This document shows positions 1 through 12,296 of a DNA stretch of 64,000 bases, one piece after another. Position numbers and translations under genes: made by a program. The notes below the pieces were generated by a model. It did no database searches. It had not been told where the DNA came from and worked only from the letters and a program-made list of their open reading frames with translations. Position 1 is the stretch's first letter. Each line of letters starts with the position of its first letter. Origin of the DNA: Paragordius varius (lineage: Eukaryota; Nematomorpha); assembly GCA_964247055.1 (NCBI GenBank), contig OZ176050.1, positions 6,820,001 through 6,884,000 on the forward strand. The letters are read 5' to 3'.

Positions 1-2600
1 AGCATTATAATCATCGCCACCAACAAGGACCATTACATTTCTGTGATATTCGCCAAAACGGATCCCATAATTTATATGTAATGCCTAACAATTTTAAGAA
101 TTATTCATATTTTTATAATAATTAATTATCTCGCTTTGCCCAAAATATATTATTATCAACCAGCTGTTTTTGTATCCTAACTATTAAAATGACTACTGTA
201 GCTAGATATAGAAAATATGGATGTATGATACACTAAAATATATATTTTTTTATGAATATTTTGGTGTACAAATAATTAAAAATTTTAAATCTGTTTTTAG
301 TTTGGTAGCGGGCAAAAGTTGCAAATTTCGACTTATCAAGACGGTGGTGCAATAAACGCTCCATTGCAAAGTGGATCAATGTGGCTTGATGCTAATAATG
401 TTATACAGGGTCGATTAAATGAGATGCCTAGAGGAGGTTTTGGTCAAACTAATATCAGACCTTTTGGTAATGCTTGTTTTTAAAAAAAACTTAGATATGT
501 AATTAAAAAAGTGTCATTTTAAATCTTTTGGAGATAATTTTTATTTAAGTTTGTTTATTACTTATAATCAAAAAGATTTTAAGCTTCCTGCCCTTTAATG
601 AAGTAAAAAAATTCTTGTTTGTACCGTTCGAGCCTTTAATCATGTTTTTTTAAGTTATAAAGGGTGTATGAAATAAAAATGAATATTTTTGGTAAATTTA
701 AAGCTATAAATCATTTGTTATAGTACTGTCGCGAAATATTTCGAAAGCAGATTATGTTAAAATATACACATCTCCTCCACTGAAATAATTTTATATTATT
801 ATTAAATCCTAGGTCCAATGTTTTCAACCCCATTAACATTGAGCAATAACTACTCAAATGCCACAATCACGCCTAATTCCATCATTGAAACTTCAAATTT
901 TTCGTCCATAAATCCAAGTGTTGATAACGCTACTTTTGTTAATGGCTTGCTTCAAAATGCTCAACAACCTGCCTTTTATCCAAATAATAACAATAATCTT
1001 TATCTCCCGACGTATCAACCAATGTTATCGACTTTACCACAAACCCCCAATTTTAACATTAATGCTTGTAGTTTAAATACTGTATCATTTCCACGTAAAC
1101 AGCATCTAAGTAAAACGATAAGTGATCCGGTTGGTGGGATTAACTCTTCTTTTGAAAATGCTTTGTTCCATTCGCAGCGGCCATCATGGGATATACCATT
1201 AGACTCTCCCTCTTTTGCAAAAGATATTTTATGGCAGCAAGATGCGTCTAAAATGGGCAATGGACAAAATTTACCTGCTATCAATGATAAAAATGGTTCC
1301 AGAATAAGTTCTGCAAAATTTTCTCAAATACCTTTGAATGAACATCAACCACATGATCTGGACGATATAAATATGGCTTTGGACAAAATTGAAATAACGA
1401 ATAATGATATAATGCCCAAAAATGAGATTGTTAAAGAATTTGAAAAGTTTTTAAATTTTGCTAAAAAATTATTTCATTTATTAAATTTTAATTTTTTACT
1501 CATCGATTGACTGATAAAAAATTTACTAAAAAATAAATGACTAGTTTCTTGATATAAATAAAAAACTGAGACGTTAAAAAATATTTTGGATTCGTCCAAC
1601 GGAAGTTTAAACCATCACTATAAACCTAAGACATCGCATGAGACATGTTATCTCAAAGTTTAAATATATGAAAAATGTCAAGCATTAAGACATATTATAA
1701 AATTTGTTTATAATTAAATGTTAAATATGGTATGTGATATTTTTTCAGAATCAAGATATATTTCGACAGAAGCCATTTAGATATCAAAATATTTATTAAG
1801 AATAAGGAATTTTTATTTTAAAAATTATACCCAGTGATATCCAACATATAATTTTCGATATAATAATGGCCTTTTTGTATTATTATAGTTTGAATGCAAG
1901 ATCTCCAATATCATCGTTGCCCAATAACATATTAAATTTTCTTTATTCATATGACGCGCAATGTGATAAATCTATTCTTGGTACTATTTTTATATTATAT
2001 GATAACCCAGGCTTAACCAATAGGTTTAAAGAATAATTATTATGTACAAAAATATTACTATAGATACCAATTCTTCACCTGGGCTCTCTTCTGGCGTAAG
2101 CTCAATGTCACCTGATAATAGCATCACATCTCACCCAAATAACAGTGTAAATAATTGTAAAACCATGTTTAATTCCCCTTTAGTTATACCTATCGATAAA
2201 ATGTTAAAGGCCGATTCAACCGTTGATGAAACTCTTTTAACGAGGATTGGAAAGGGTCAACAACAATGTTTTAACAAACACAGTGATAATTTGTACGAAA
2301 ATCTAGATAACACCGCATTTACTTTTGATAATGATAATAGTTATAATATACCCAAACACATAAGCCAAGAAACGTTGACTAAATATAGCACCAAAGAGCA
2401 TAAAGATATAAATAAATCATTGACATTTCTGTCATCAAACAAAAACGGCGAGACTTCAAACACTTTGATGTAATATTTTTCCAAATATATAATTAATAAA
2501 GATTTGATCAATTATTTTTTACAAATTCCAAAAATACTACTAGGTATTTCTGTTTGTGACCATCCTAAAATTATTTATGCAGAAATCTCTTATTGATTCC

Positions 2601-2642
<42 letters not shown>

Positions 2643-2857
2643 TTTTTACCAATTAGTTGCATGGTTAAAGATATTTTCATTCGATTTTAATCACCCTCTA
2701 ATAATTTATATTTTTTATCAGAGAAGATAAAAGAAAAAACCTATTTTACCATTTGTCATCATTGTTTCCGGAATCGAATGTGAGACTCATTATGGATTTG
2801 TATCCCAATCAAACTGATGTGAAAACACTCTGCACGTTGCTCTGTAATCTGTCCTAG
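1..2857 (+). CDS. Regnase/ZC3H12-like protein, 3' part (5' end outside window)
   Basis: Six exons with matching phases can be read: 1-77, 301-466, 813-1446, 1889-1980, 2064-2469, 2722-2857 (TAG stop). The last exon encodes about 45 residues containing YHLSSLFPESNVRLIMDLYP, which resembles the small C-terminal helical domain of Regnase-1/ZC3H12 proteins (human has a similar VYTKLCGVFPPHLVEAVM segment). The preceding exons are Asn/Ser/Pro-rich and disordered-looking, as expected for the middle of this family; a basic-Ser/Thr motif (RKQHLSKTISDP) near residue 93 of exon 3 could be a kinase site. Regnases are PIN-domain RNases that degrade stem-loop mRNAs in the cytoplasm; the PIN and CCCH finger would lie upstream of base 1 and are not seen. 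The donor of exon 3 (1447) is weak. Family call is moderate, exon structure good. Confidence 0.6.
2603..2639. repeat. (TA)n microsatellite
   Basis: Uninterrupted alternating A/T tract within the last intron of the Regnase-like gene. Confidence 0.9.
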
Positions 2858-3299
2858 TTCATCACATGCATTTCAATTTTATGTTACAAATCAAATTATC
2901 ATTGAATTATTTTTATCTTATCTACGATTCTGTAAAATTATTATCAGTAAGATATATAATACTTAAACAAATATTTTTATCTTAAATTATGCATTTTTCA
3001 AACCTCATAGTATGTGAGTAATATTTATTACCATTGTTGTTTGAAATTGCGTGGATTTTACGGAGACTACACGGGTTTATATGATGGGTAAGGCTCATTA
3101 AACAAAGACTATTTCCAATTTTATATTTATATATACATTATATATGTGTATTTATATACATCACAAATGTAATCATATAATGTGTGCACATTCACCTCAT
3201 TGTAACAAAATGTCACAATATAAATACTTTTTATCTTCTTTACAAAACAGTAATAAATGTAGTGTGCAAACTATATTTAGATAAAATTCATAAAAAGTG
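2858..3299. other. Intergenic space between two convergent genes
   Basis: A+T-rich spacer holding the 3' ends of the Regnase-like gene (+) and Spt4 (-). I see no further coding sequence or repeat. Confidence 0.5.
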
Positions 3300-5697
3300 T
3301 CAGGGATTGGATAAACTTTTATCCCGAGATTTGTATGGATAGCCACGACTCCTCAGTTCTCTAACAACTCCGTTTGGTAATTTTCCTGACACAGAAACAG
3401 CGTAGCATCCCTTAACCATTTTGTCTAAATAGTGATTTGATATTATATAATAATTAGTAAAATTATTAAGACAAAACGTAAAAATTAAAAGAATTATTTT
3501 TTAAAAAGACCGCCACACTTATGAATATAGTGTGTTACCAAATTAAATCTCTAGCCTAACGATAAGTTATAATAATTGAAGGTGATATATAATTGTCTTT
3601 AAAAATATTTGTCTTTTAATTTTCACCTTTTTTTCTTTTTAATTGCAATTTTTACGTATATAGTAATCCAATAGGAATGTTTAATTTCCAAATGATGATT
3701 TCAAAATATAATAAAGCGGATACAACAAAAAAAGTTGTTTGCTAAAAATTTAGATGAAATGACATTTTGGTCGCTATTATTTAAATAAGTATGCAGGCAC
3801 GGCTCAACTATGTTCGTTATTATAAATTTGAGAGGAAAAAATTATTTTCGGGGTTATTTTATAATAATTTTATAATCTTTACAACAAAAAATAAGAAGTT
3901 AAAGTATAAAACTATATATAACCTAAAATGATCATCTTAATTTGGTGTAACAAGAAGCATTTGATTAAGCCCAATATGAGAATAATGTAAAAAATTTAAA
4001 ATAAAGTTATTGTTTTCGGGTTATTAAACCAAGATATTGAGAAAGAATTACCTAATTTAGAGTATAAATATTTAAAATAATAAAAGTTTATCCAATGAAC
4101 AGATAGAGTTTTATAATTGTTTTTTTGAGTTAGTTAAACCATGTATGTTCAGCATAAATGCTGTAAATAATACTTTTACTTAATATTACACTTTTTTGAA
4201 AAAATGAGTGCTTAATTTAAGGTATATTTCTTTCAAAAATAAAATTCGCAAACAATAAAATGGTCACACATGCATATTTAAAATATATTTACCTAAACGT
4301 TGCCATTTCGCAACCCAGCTATCTTCAGGAGACGTCAACGCCATTAGTCTAAAAAATATATAAAAGGGGAAAATGTAATTTTATATACTATAACTAATTA
4401 TATTATTTTAAAAATTCAAGCGACTTTAAGGTTCAAAATATATAATAAATAATAAGTAATAATATTTATCCTTCTTTAGAATAGATAAATGAAACGCTGC
4501 AATCCAAAAATATTGTGTTTGAAACTATTTGATGGAGTTATGCCGATCAGTAATTAAATGAAATATTACACTATGGATTAAATTTATGGTTATGGGTAAA
4601 TAATAGTTGCTTTTACGTTTTAAGCTAAAATATAATAATATATGTTTAGTGTTACCTTTGACCATTTTTTACCGATATTTGAAATTAACTTTATTTATGT
4701 GTAGTAATCGGTTTATATTTTCAATTTAAATTTAGTATAATTTTCGTTTTATTAAATATTATCTAACGGTTTTATAGTTTACGAAAATAATGCCTTAAAA
4801 CTTTAATAAAGATTAAATAAAAATATAAGTAACAAGCGAAAGTTAAATAAATTTGTTATTTATAAAAATTGAAATACTATCATATTGATTTAACAAATAT
4901 AAATTAAAAACTTAAATATAATCTATATATATAATTTAATCAATAGGTTAACCAATATATCCGGATTCATGATGTCATTGGCGAAAAGGTTATATAACCT
5001 ATTTTTTAAACAAAACCTACTTTCATAAAAATATCAATTTTATCTCGTTACGCGTTCGTAAATGGCGGCTTTAAGCGGTTCGCGCAAAAATATTATTTTT
5101 TCCTATCTAAAACATGTTTTTGCATTGAAAATGTAACATGGAATGAAACCTAAATACTCGCATTATTCTAAAACATGTAATATGGACGCAATTCAGGCAA
5201 ATTATGAACTGCCAAAGGCAATAAACTTGATTAAGAACGAAAATCGGTACCAATTTTAATCCTTGGAGAAAATAAATTATGTCAAAAAATTAAAGAATTG
5301 CCGTAAAGACTGTGTAAACATAAACGTTAATGGCCCCAAGCGCTTTATTTGAATTTTTTAAAAAAAATCTAAAAATTAATTATTGTCTCATAGTTAAATA
5401 GTTAAGAACCTTATTCTTCTCCTATTTATTCGAAAATATATATAAGATATGGTGTATAGGTAGTATAACATACATCAATAAGCATATATTAATAATATTA
5501 CCCATCGAAATTGGCGCTGGTATAATCAAAAACAGCGTCCCTATTATTTTTCATATGCAAAATTGATTCACAGTTATCACATCCATCCATTTCGAATTGA
5601 TCAGTTGTCTTATTAAATTAAATTATACCTTTACAAGTGAGCATAGCAAGCAAGCTCTCAATTGTTTAAAATCTTTGGGTACTGTTTCAAGAGACAT
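3300..5697 (-). CDS. SUPT4H1: Transcription elongation factor Spt4
   Basis: Four minus-strand exons (5629-5697, 5502-5608, 4293-4348, 3300-3424) join in phase into a 118-residue protein; human SPT4 has 117. It starts [19 protein letters not shown] and has the zinc-finger cysteines C16, C19, C33 and C36 (CLLC, then DGCDNC), followed by the conserved [12 protein letters not shown] block (residues 65-76) and the C-terminal segment ending [14 protein letters not shown]. Spt4 pairs with Spt5 (DSIF) to control RNA polymerase II elongation in the nucleus. The first intron (5609-5628) is only 20 nt, GT..AG; the other two are 1153 and 868 nt. None of the exons is long enough to show as an ORF. Convergent with the Regnase-like gene. 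Identity is secure. Confidence 0.95.
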
Positions 5698-6429
5698 GCT
5701 TAACTATTTGTGAATGAATATCCATATGTGTAAAATAATTGAAATATAAACCGATTAATATTACTGGATAAAAAATTATAAATGCTATTTTAAGGTATTT
5801 TAACTATATAGTTTTCTTTGTTGAGTAGTTTGGTTTTACATACATAATTTATAAATGTGAAGGTATAAATAATATACATAAAATATATATATATTTTAAT
5901 ACAAAAATGCATCAGGATTCTCATAGTTATATTAAGCCTTACATATAAAAATACTACTTTTGATATTTTTTCCATATATCACAAAATTAGTAGCATTAAA
6001 ACAGAAAAATATTTAGTGAAAGCTATATGATCCATTCCACAACGCGTCTAAATATATTAAGGAATAAAATTGCCGCAACTTTACATTAAACATGACATGG
6101 CTTATACGGGCAATTCCAATAATAAATTGAATATAATTATTCGCTAAACAAAACGTTACATTTATGTGTTGAGACTGTTGGATACTTATATGCCACATAA
6201 CACACAAAATATTAGATAGCCATTCCTTTTATAACTCAGGCGGTCAATTGAAACAGATGTGGTTTTTAATATCGAATCATCTCACCATACATACGGTTCT
6301 ATAGAAACTAATTTCCGATCAAATTATATCCTTACGAATTTATACGAAATTCTAGGCTATAACAATGTATCTACCCCACGTTTGACCCGAAAATGAATGT
6401 TAAAATTTTTTAGTGACTACCAAGCTCTC
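5698..6429. other. A+T-rich spacer upstream of Spt4
   Basis: Presumably holds the Spt4 promoter (5' side on the minus strand). Two short minus-strand open frames (5790-5975, 6013-6207) have no recognisable domain and look like chance. No convincing gene or repeat seen. Confidence 0.4.
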
Positions 6430-7095
6430 ATAAAAAGATTCAAAAACACATAACTCTCGCTGTCAGTGATTTAACGCTATTATAACTAAGGAAATGTAAA
6501 TGCTGATAAAGACCTTGGCAGAGCCAAAAACCCGGTGGTTGACAGACATTGATTTTTTCTAACGAAACAATTACTTTGTAGCAAATTTTTTTCAGGCAAC
6601 CGAATAGACGCCTTTACACCTGGATTACACGGTGCCATATTCTGAAAGGAATATGTATCAGGATAATTTTGTCTCTAAGAGTGATACATGAAAGTTATTT
6701 ACATTTTGAGGTCAGTAATTTATATCAGAAAATGGCAAAATTTGCCCACTTTTTCTTAAATAAATTTTTTTTGGTCGCTAAATGCTTAATTCAAAAAAAT
6801 ATCACCAAAATATATCATAAACTATTAAAGCAATTTTTTAAAATTTTTAGATGGGGGCTCAAAAAATTCCAAATTTCGTTCTGAAAAATCGGCTAGCTTT
6901 CTTAAAATTACAACAATGACGAGATTCGCAACAAAGCTTTTTAATAATATATGGTAGAAGCTTGATTATAATATAAAAAATATTTTTGAAAAAAGACATG
7001 CTTTCTTCAAAAATTTAATTTTTAGCAAAATTTCGTTGAAGCGTACATACAAAATTAAAATGAAACGATATAAAAACACTTTTATATAATTCAAA
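6430..7095. repeat. Fragment of a dispersed foldback element (family F3)
   Basis: Sequence around 6720-6900 (TATATCAGAAAATGGCAAAAT, a ...GGGGGCTC... block and AGCTTTCTTAAAATTACAAC) parallels the left arm of the complete foldback element at 20629-21704. Only one arm is present, diverged; the 71-residue open frame at 6669-6884 lies inside it and is not a gene. Confidence 0.55.
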
Positions 7096-7135
7096 GATGT
7101 TGAGCATTTCTATCATATCGTTTGATTATCTATTC

Positions 7136-7672
7136 GATTCAAATTGGGATATCTAAATACCCCTAGACTTAATTTAAATTAATATTAAAAAACTACTGGA
7201 GGAAACAGTCCCAATTAATATTAATGCTTCTATGCTAATAAAAATATAAAAAAGCCAAAATATCTAATAAAATTTCGTTATGAAAGTTCCATGTCAAACT
7301 ACTTGGACGCCATTTGTATTTTACAAAAATTTTGCAAAATATCGTATTTATTTGATTCTAACGTAAAAATTAAAGCTAATTTTTTATTTAAATTACATCT
7401 AACATTAATAGAAATAGAAAAAGTGGTTTATTTTGTATTAAAATTCAATTTAGCCAATAGACATATGTTACATTGTTTAAATTTTTACCTTTGAGTTTTA
7501 CATTAAAAAAAGAAATATCAAGTATTTTTGAATAAAATTTTTTTATATATTTCGGTTTATTAATGTTATATCGGTGCAAAATTTTTCCATGGTTTCGATT
7601 TCTTCTATATTTTTTAAAGTTACTAATTTTAAACAAGCCTGGGGTATCCAACTATCCCAATTTGAATTGAAG
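7136..7672. mobile_element. MITE-like element, family F2, copy 1
   Basis: Terminal inverted repeats: left starts TTCAAATTGGGATATCTAAA with ACCCC, right is GGGGTATCCAACTATCCCAA followed by TTTGAATTGAA. A second copy at 19964-20476 has the same termini and the same interior (an ACTACTTGGACGCCATTTGT-type block) in reversed orientation. No transposase. The open frames on either strand here are chance. Confidence 0.6.
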
Positions 7673-8339
7673 GACTGAAATGAATGTCTTGTATCCAAGT
7701 GTTAAATATTCGTTCGTCTTAAAATATATGTTAAATATAAATTGTTTTAGCAGGTAAATTCACCGAAATTTGAAAGAAAACGAATCTTTAAATATTCCGA
7801 AATTATGAAATATTCAGCATCCTTGAATTATTTGATCTAAGAGCGTTTATATTATACCGTTTTTACCGTGCTTCTAAGCAAGAATTACGCTTCGACAAAA
7901 CGCTAAAAATAATTTTATTTCGATGCCATAATCAGAGCAAAAATATCTGGATATCTCGGCATTTTTGCCTTTATTATAAGTGAACTAGCCTATTTTTGTA
8001 GGGGGACAAATTTGGGACCAAACTACATCTAAAATTTACAAATTTATAAAAATATTGTTATGCTTATATATATATATATCTTGTGATATATTTTAGTGAT
8101 ATTTTTTGGAATGAAGTATACCATTTCCCAGAGACGTAGTTGCATTTCTGACCTCCGTTGCATGAATCCGTAATGGCGCCCCCCCTCTATGCAACTCCTT
8201 GAATCTTCAAACCGTAGACATGGTCGCTCATAAATGGGTGATTTTTTTATTTATTATTTAAAAGAAAATTAAAAATCCGGCGCTTCTTCAATTATGGCGC
8301 CACGTGCATCAGCCCCCCTTTCCCTTCCCTAGCTATGCC
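7673..8339. other. Intergenic, probably transposon-derived
   Basis: A+T-rich, but with an unusual G+C-richer island at about 8150-8335 with two GGCGCC-type inverted blocks (ATGGCGCCCCCC; TATGGCGCCACG). The island looks like a remnant of another foldback element. No gene seen. Confidence 0.35.
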
Positions 8340-8740
8340 TATGCCATTTCTTAGTCAATCAAAACGTCCAGTTAATCGAAACATCCAGTTAATCGAAATT
8401 TTCGCAGTCACTAAAAGCATTTCCCCAATCAATAAATAACGTTTTCCAAGTCAATAAAAATGGGGATTTTGATGATAAATATTAAAACAAGTTATAAAAA
8501 TAATATGAGGATATTAATAAGATATCTTTTTTTATAAAAATACAATAATTGAATAATTTTTTCTATTATATGCCAATACACATTAATTAATGACTAATTC
8601 TTACAAAGTTATATTTGAACACATGAATGAGTATTTTATGGTTTTCGAGATATTTTTAGAAAAAATATTTTTAAGATTTTTCATATTTTTATTATCGAGG
8701 ATTCGCAAATTATTTCGGGCTAACCTATAAAAATCTATAG

Positions 8741-9714
8741 CAGGGGTGGCCAAACGGTCGACCGCGACGTGATCGTCTAAAAATTAAAAAAATGCAAAAA
8801 TTTATTAAGATAATTTATTTTTCTAATATATTTGCATTTTTTTTAGAAAATAGTTTAAATTTAGGAAAAAAAGCACGTATTCTTTAAAAATATTTTAATA
8901 TGATTAAAAATTCAAGCCAGAAAAATATATCGTTATAAAATGAATGGTAAATTTTTTTTATAATTAAATTATAAATGTACTTGCTTGATAACTCCACCAA
9001 GGCTTTGCCTAAAAAAGCAAATGTCCAACGATATTTTACTGCGCTTCACATAAAGTATCAAAAATGCAAATCAGATATAGCAAATTAACAATCAAGCTAA
9101 TGAAAGAGCAAATTGCTTAGAAACACTACAAAATCAAAAAAAATCCATAATCCCAAGTTACAACATATCAGAAATCCTAATAAAAAAACAACAAATCTTT
9201 TTGAGACTGAGAAATTTAGAAAGAAGCTTTATTAAACCTTTTAAAGTGTTTAAAAATTATGAAGACTAAAGGGATATTATGGAATCAATAAGCTTAGAAA
9301 CACAATTATGCGGAGAGGTAATGATCTTAATTAGAATCTTACCGAAATTTTACATGTTTTTTTAGAGCAAAATTTCAGAAGTCAAATCAGAAAAATGCTT
9401 CAAATCACTGCTTTTTAATTTATTAGCAATGTACATTTTTTCCGAGATATCGCATCAAAAACCAAAATCAAGAAGCGAAAGATCTCAGTTGTGGTTATCA
9501 ATAATTTTTCTTCTGTAAAATAGATAAATTCGCAGTAAAATTGTCTTAATATAATGCAATACGACATGACCCTTTTATTTGTATTAATTTCACTATGTCA
9601 ACACTGAATCCTTTTACTAAGCTCAAAATTGCGGCGCGACACTATTTTCGATTTGATGTTTACTAACTTAAAGCATATGTCCATTATTTAAAACCTGGTA
9701 TGCATAATCCATAA
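8741..9714 (+). mobile_element. Degenerate hAT transposon remnant
   Basis: Starts with a hAT-type terminus, CAGGGGTGGCCAAACGGTCG. From about 9010 to 9600 the plus strand can be read, with many stops, as a hAT transposase relic: a zinc-finger-like start (KKANVQRYFTALH) and a later stretch resembling the middle of the transposase. The right terminus is not visible; the element seems cut by the Helitron starting at 9715. Confidence 0.5.
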
Positions 9715-11311
9715 TCTATATATTTATAAAAATGGAAAATGCTGGCTTTGGGACCGTTTCCGGAAAACCGGTACACCCAAATCCAAATATCGGAAAAATA
9801 TAATCATTAAATGCCCCGACAATAGCTTCGCCCTTTTTTGAATTAAGCCCACAGTTCGGGAACACCCCTTGTGAAAAACGGGTTTATTTTGAAATTTGAG
9901 ACAATTTTCCGAAAAACGTTGGACCATTCGATTTCAAATATGATTTACTTTTCGATTGTGCCAAACATAGTCGGCTCGCTTTCTTAATTTAGGCCCTCTT
10001 TTTACCCGCTCCCCCCGTAAAATGCCATTTTTTTCAAAGGAGAAGATTTTAACATAAATAATATAGAATTATAAAAAATACCTATTTTTAATTATGTTAA
10101 AATTTTCTCCGTCCACAAAAATAATTTTTTAAATCTATTTTTCGCCCAAGGTATGAGACTCAATTCAATGAGGAATCCAGGTATTCCCTTTAAATTGTAA
10201 AAATTTTAGTCGTTCGTTCTTTTATATTGGCTGCTGGGTTGGGAGATAACCGCTAAAAACTGTCCCGTCATATCGAAATAGCGTGCCTTTGGGGCCGAAT
10301 TTCAGAAAGCATATCAGGCCATATGAGTTCAATAGGTGCTTAAAATATTACCCGTAACAAGGCAAAAATTTAGGTCGCACAGTTTTTAAAATTAGCCGTT
10401 AATTAGGCCTTTTACGCCCTGAAAAATGCGCCGCCATAGAATGATGAGTTTTGAGGCAATTTTTCCAAAAACTAATGAGATATAAAGTCAATCATGATTT
10501 CAGGTATTCTCCGTAAAAAGGCAAAAATTTAAATCAAGCGCTTTTTTATCAGCCTCTGGGTAGGGCGCTACCCGCCTAAAACTGCGCCACCATATAGAAA
10601 TTGCGTTGTTTTGGAGCTAATTTACACAAATATGAAGCCATATAAGATTAAAAGCTTGATATATTACCCGTAACTAAATAAAAATTAAGGTCAGGCCTTT
10701 TTTTTATTAGCCGTTAATTTGGAGCCTTTATGCCCTAATACGTCATCATATAACGATGATTTAGTGTTGTGGCATTTTTTCGATAACCCATGAGACGACG
10801 GTCTCAAAGTGATTCCAAGTATTTGCCCTATAAAAGCAAAGAATTTAACTCAGTGCTTTTTTTATATGCGATTATGGGTAGGGGTCTACCGGTGTAAAAC
10901 TGAGAGGCCATATGTTTGGTTAGAGCTTCAAAAAACTTAAAAAACCAGAGGAGTTCAGTAAAACATTTCTAAGGAATTTGTATGATATCATTCTTTTTTT
11001 AAAAAGAGACCACAAGTTATTCACCTTTTATATCCCTTGATCCCAGCTGTGTAAACACAATTTCAAAATAAAACTTTTAACCATGATTTCGTAAAACGAA
11101 AATCTAAAAATAATTCCAATGATAGTTAAATATTAACTTTAATAACGGACAGTTTGAATATGAGCCTATGCAAAAACCTGTAAAAGAATAATTAAAGATT
11201 TTTATAAAATATGTTTTTTATTTTTTTTTATTTTATTACTTCTATATATTGTTTATTATAAATAATTATCGGTCAGACTACGTCACAGCGAAGCGTGACA
11301 GGGCCAGCTAG
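9715..11311 (+). mobile_element. Non-autonomous Helitron, apparently complete
   Basis: Starts TCTATATATTTATAAAAATG right after an A and ends with a hairpin (GTCACAGCGAAGCGTGAC), 12 further bases and CTAG right before a T. This is the Helitron signature: 5'-TC, subterminal 3' hairpin, CTRR end, insertion between A and T. The body holds imperfect tandem units of about 320 bp, each with a GGGTAG-type block able to pair with GCTACCC, around 10240, 10556 and 10874. No Rep/helicase gene; the open frame at 9724-9927 is a translated repeat. Confidence 0.8.
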
Positions 11312-11834
11312 TATTAATAAAAAAATATATGACTAGAGTATAAATACATTATATAAATTATGGTCAAGTTTCAAATGAGAACCATTTTGAATCGACCAAC
11401 TTAGATATATATATTTTTTAAAATTTTATAATTTCATCCGAAACTATGGGTATTGATAGGTTAGCCTTAAATATTAATGCGAACCATCGATAAAATAAAA
11501 AAATATGAAAATTCTTAAAAATATTTTTGATATAAATATCTATCATCCAGTTAAAAAATTCAAATTTCAAAGAATAAGCCATTAATGATTTGTTTGTTGG
11601 CATATAGAATTGGCATTAAATAATTTTGTTATTATAAAAAATAATATCTTATTTGATATGCTCATAGTGGTAAAAAGTATTTCTATATCTTGTTTTGATA
11701 TTTATCATAAAAGGTTAAACCGTTTTTATTGAGTGGGAAAATGTTTTTATTGATTGAGAAAAATGTTTCTATCAGTGGAAAAAATTGACTGGAAAAACGT
11801 TTTTCGTGTGATAAATATTATATTTGGCTTTAAA

Positions 11835-11990
11835 CAAAAAAAATTTTTTAACAATGTGCCCAAATTTGCCATTTTTTGATATGGCGTTACCACAAAAGTG
11901 TTAATCACTTTTTAAAATCACTCGGAGGCCAAAAACAAAGGCATCATGATAATCATTATACTTTTTCGAATCAGAATATATATTTTTCAT
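11835..11990. repeat. Fragment of foldback family F3 (outer end)
   Basis: TTTGCCATTTTTTGATATGG, ACCACAAAAGTGTTAATCAC and the GGCCAAAAACAAAGGCATCA block match the right end of the element at 20629-21704 (GCCACAAAAGTGTAAATAAC; CACAACCAAAAGCACCAAG). Confidence 0.55.
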
Positions 11991-12296
11991 CAGGGTTTTA
12001 TGGATGCAGTGTATATATAATATATTAATATTTAATATTATATCAAATAATCGGTTTAATGACTTTTATTTAGGGCCGTTGTTATTTCATTTAGGTTGGT
12101 TTTTTACCAAATTTGATTTCTATAATATATTGTTTAAAGATCTATGGCTAAAAAATCCAAGAAAGCTTTTGAAACTAATTTAAAAAATATATTTCAGATT
12201 ATCAATGAATTTATTATTAATTATATTAATTTAATTCATGGCATTATAATTCAACAATCAATAGATTGCGATTTATTCTATTTAATGTAATAGCTA

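Larger units (their letters stand above)
8343..11832. mobile_element. Foldback element with repeat-bearing arms, broken up by later insertions
   Basis: Left arm (about 8343-8540) holds spaced motifs such as CCAGTTAATCGAAACAT and CAATCAATAAATAACGTTTT. The inverted right arm (about 11640-11832) holds TTATTGATTGAGAAAAATGT and GACTGGAAAAACG. Inner arm ends also match as inverted copies (GATAAATATTAAAACAAG against CTTGTTTTGATATTTATC). A hAT remnant and a complete Helitron lie between, so this is the oldest element of the nest. Confidence 0.5.

Noticed and set aside
1-2473. Regnase-like gene read as a CREB coactivator (CRTC)
   Set aside because: QISTYQDGG and LSKTISDP faintly recall CRTC motifs, but the N-terminal CREB-binding segment is absent and the downstream exon at 2722 fits the Regnase C-terminal domain.
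6669-6884. Small basic ORFs at 6669, 7291, 7445, 20105 and 21914
   Set aside because: All lie in foldback or MITE copies whose other copies do not keep the frame.
8740-11311. Intact autonomous transposon
   Set aside because: The hAT reading frame has many stops, and the Helitron has no Rep/helicase; both are non-autonomous or dead.
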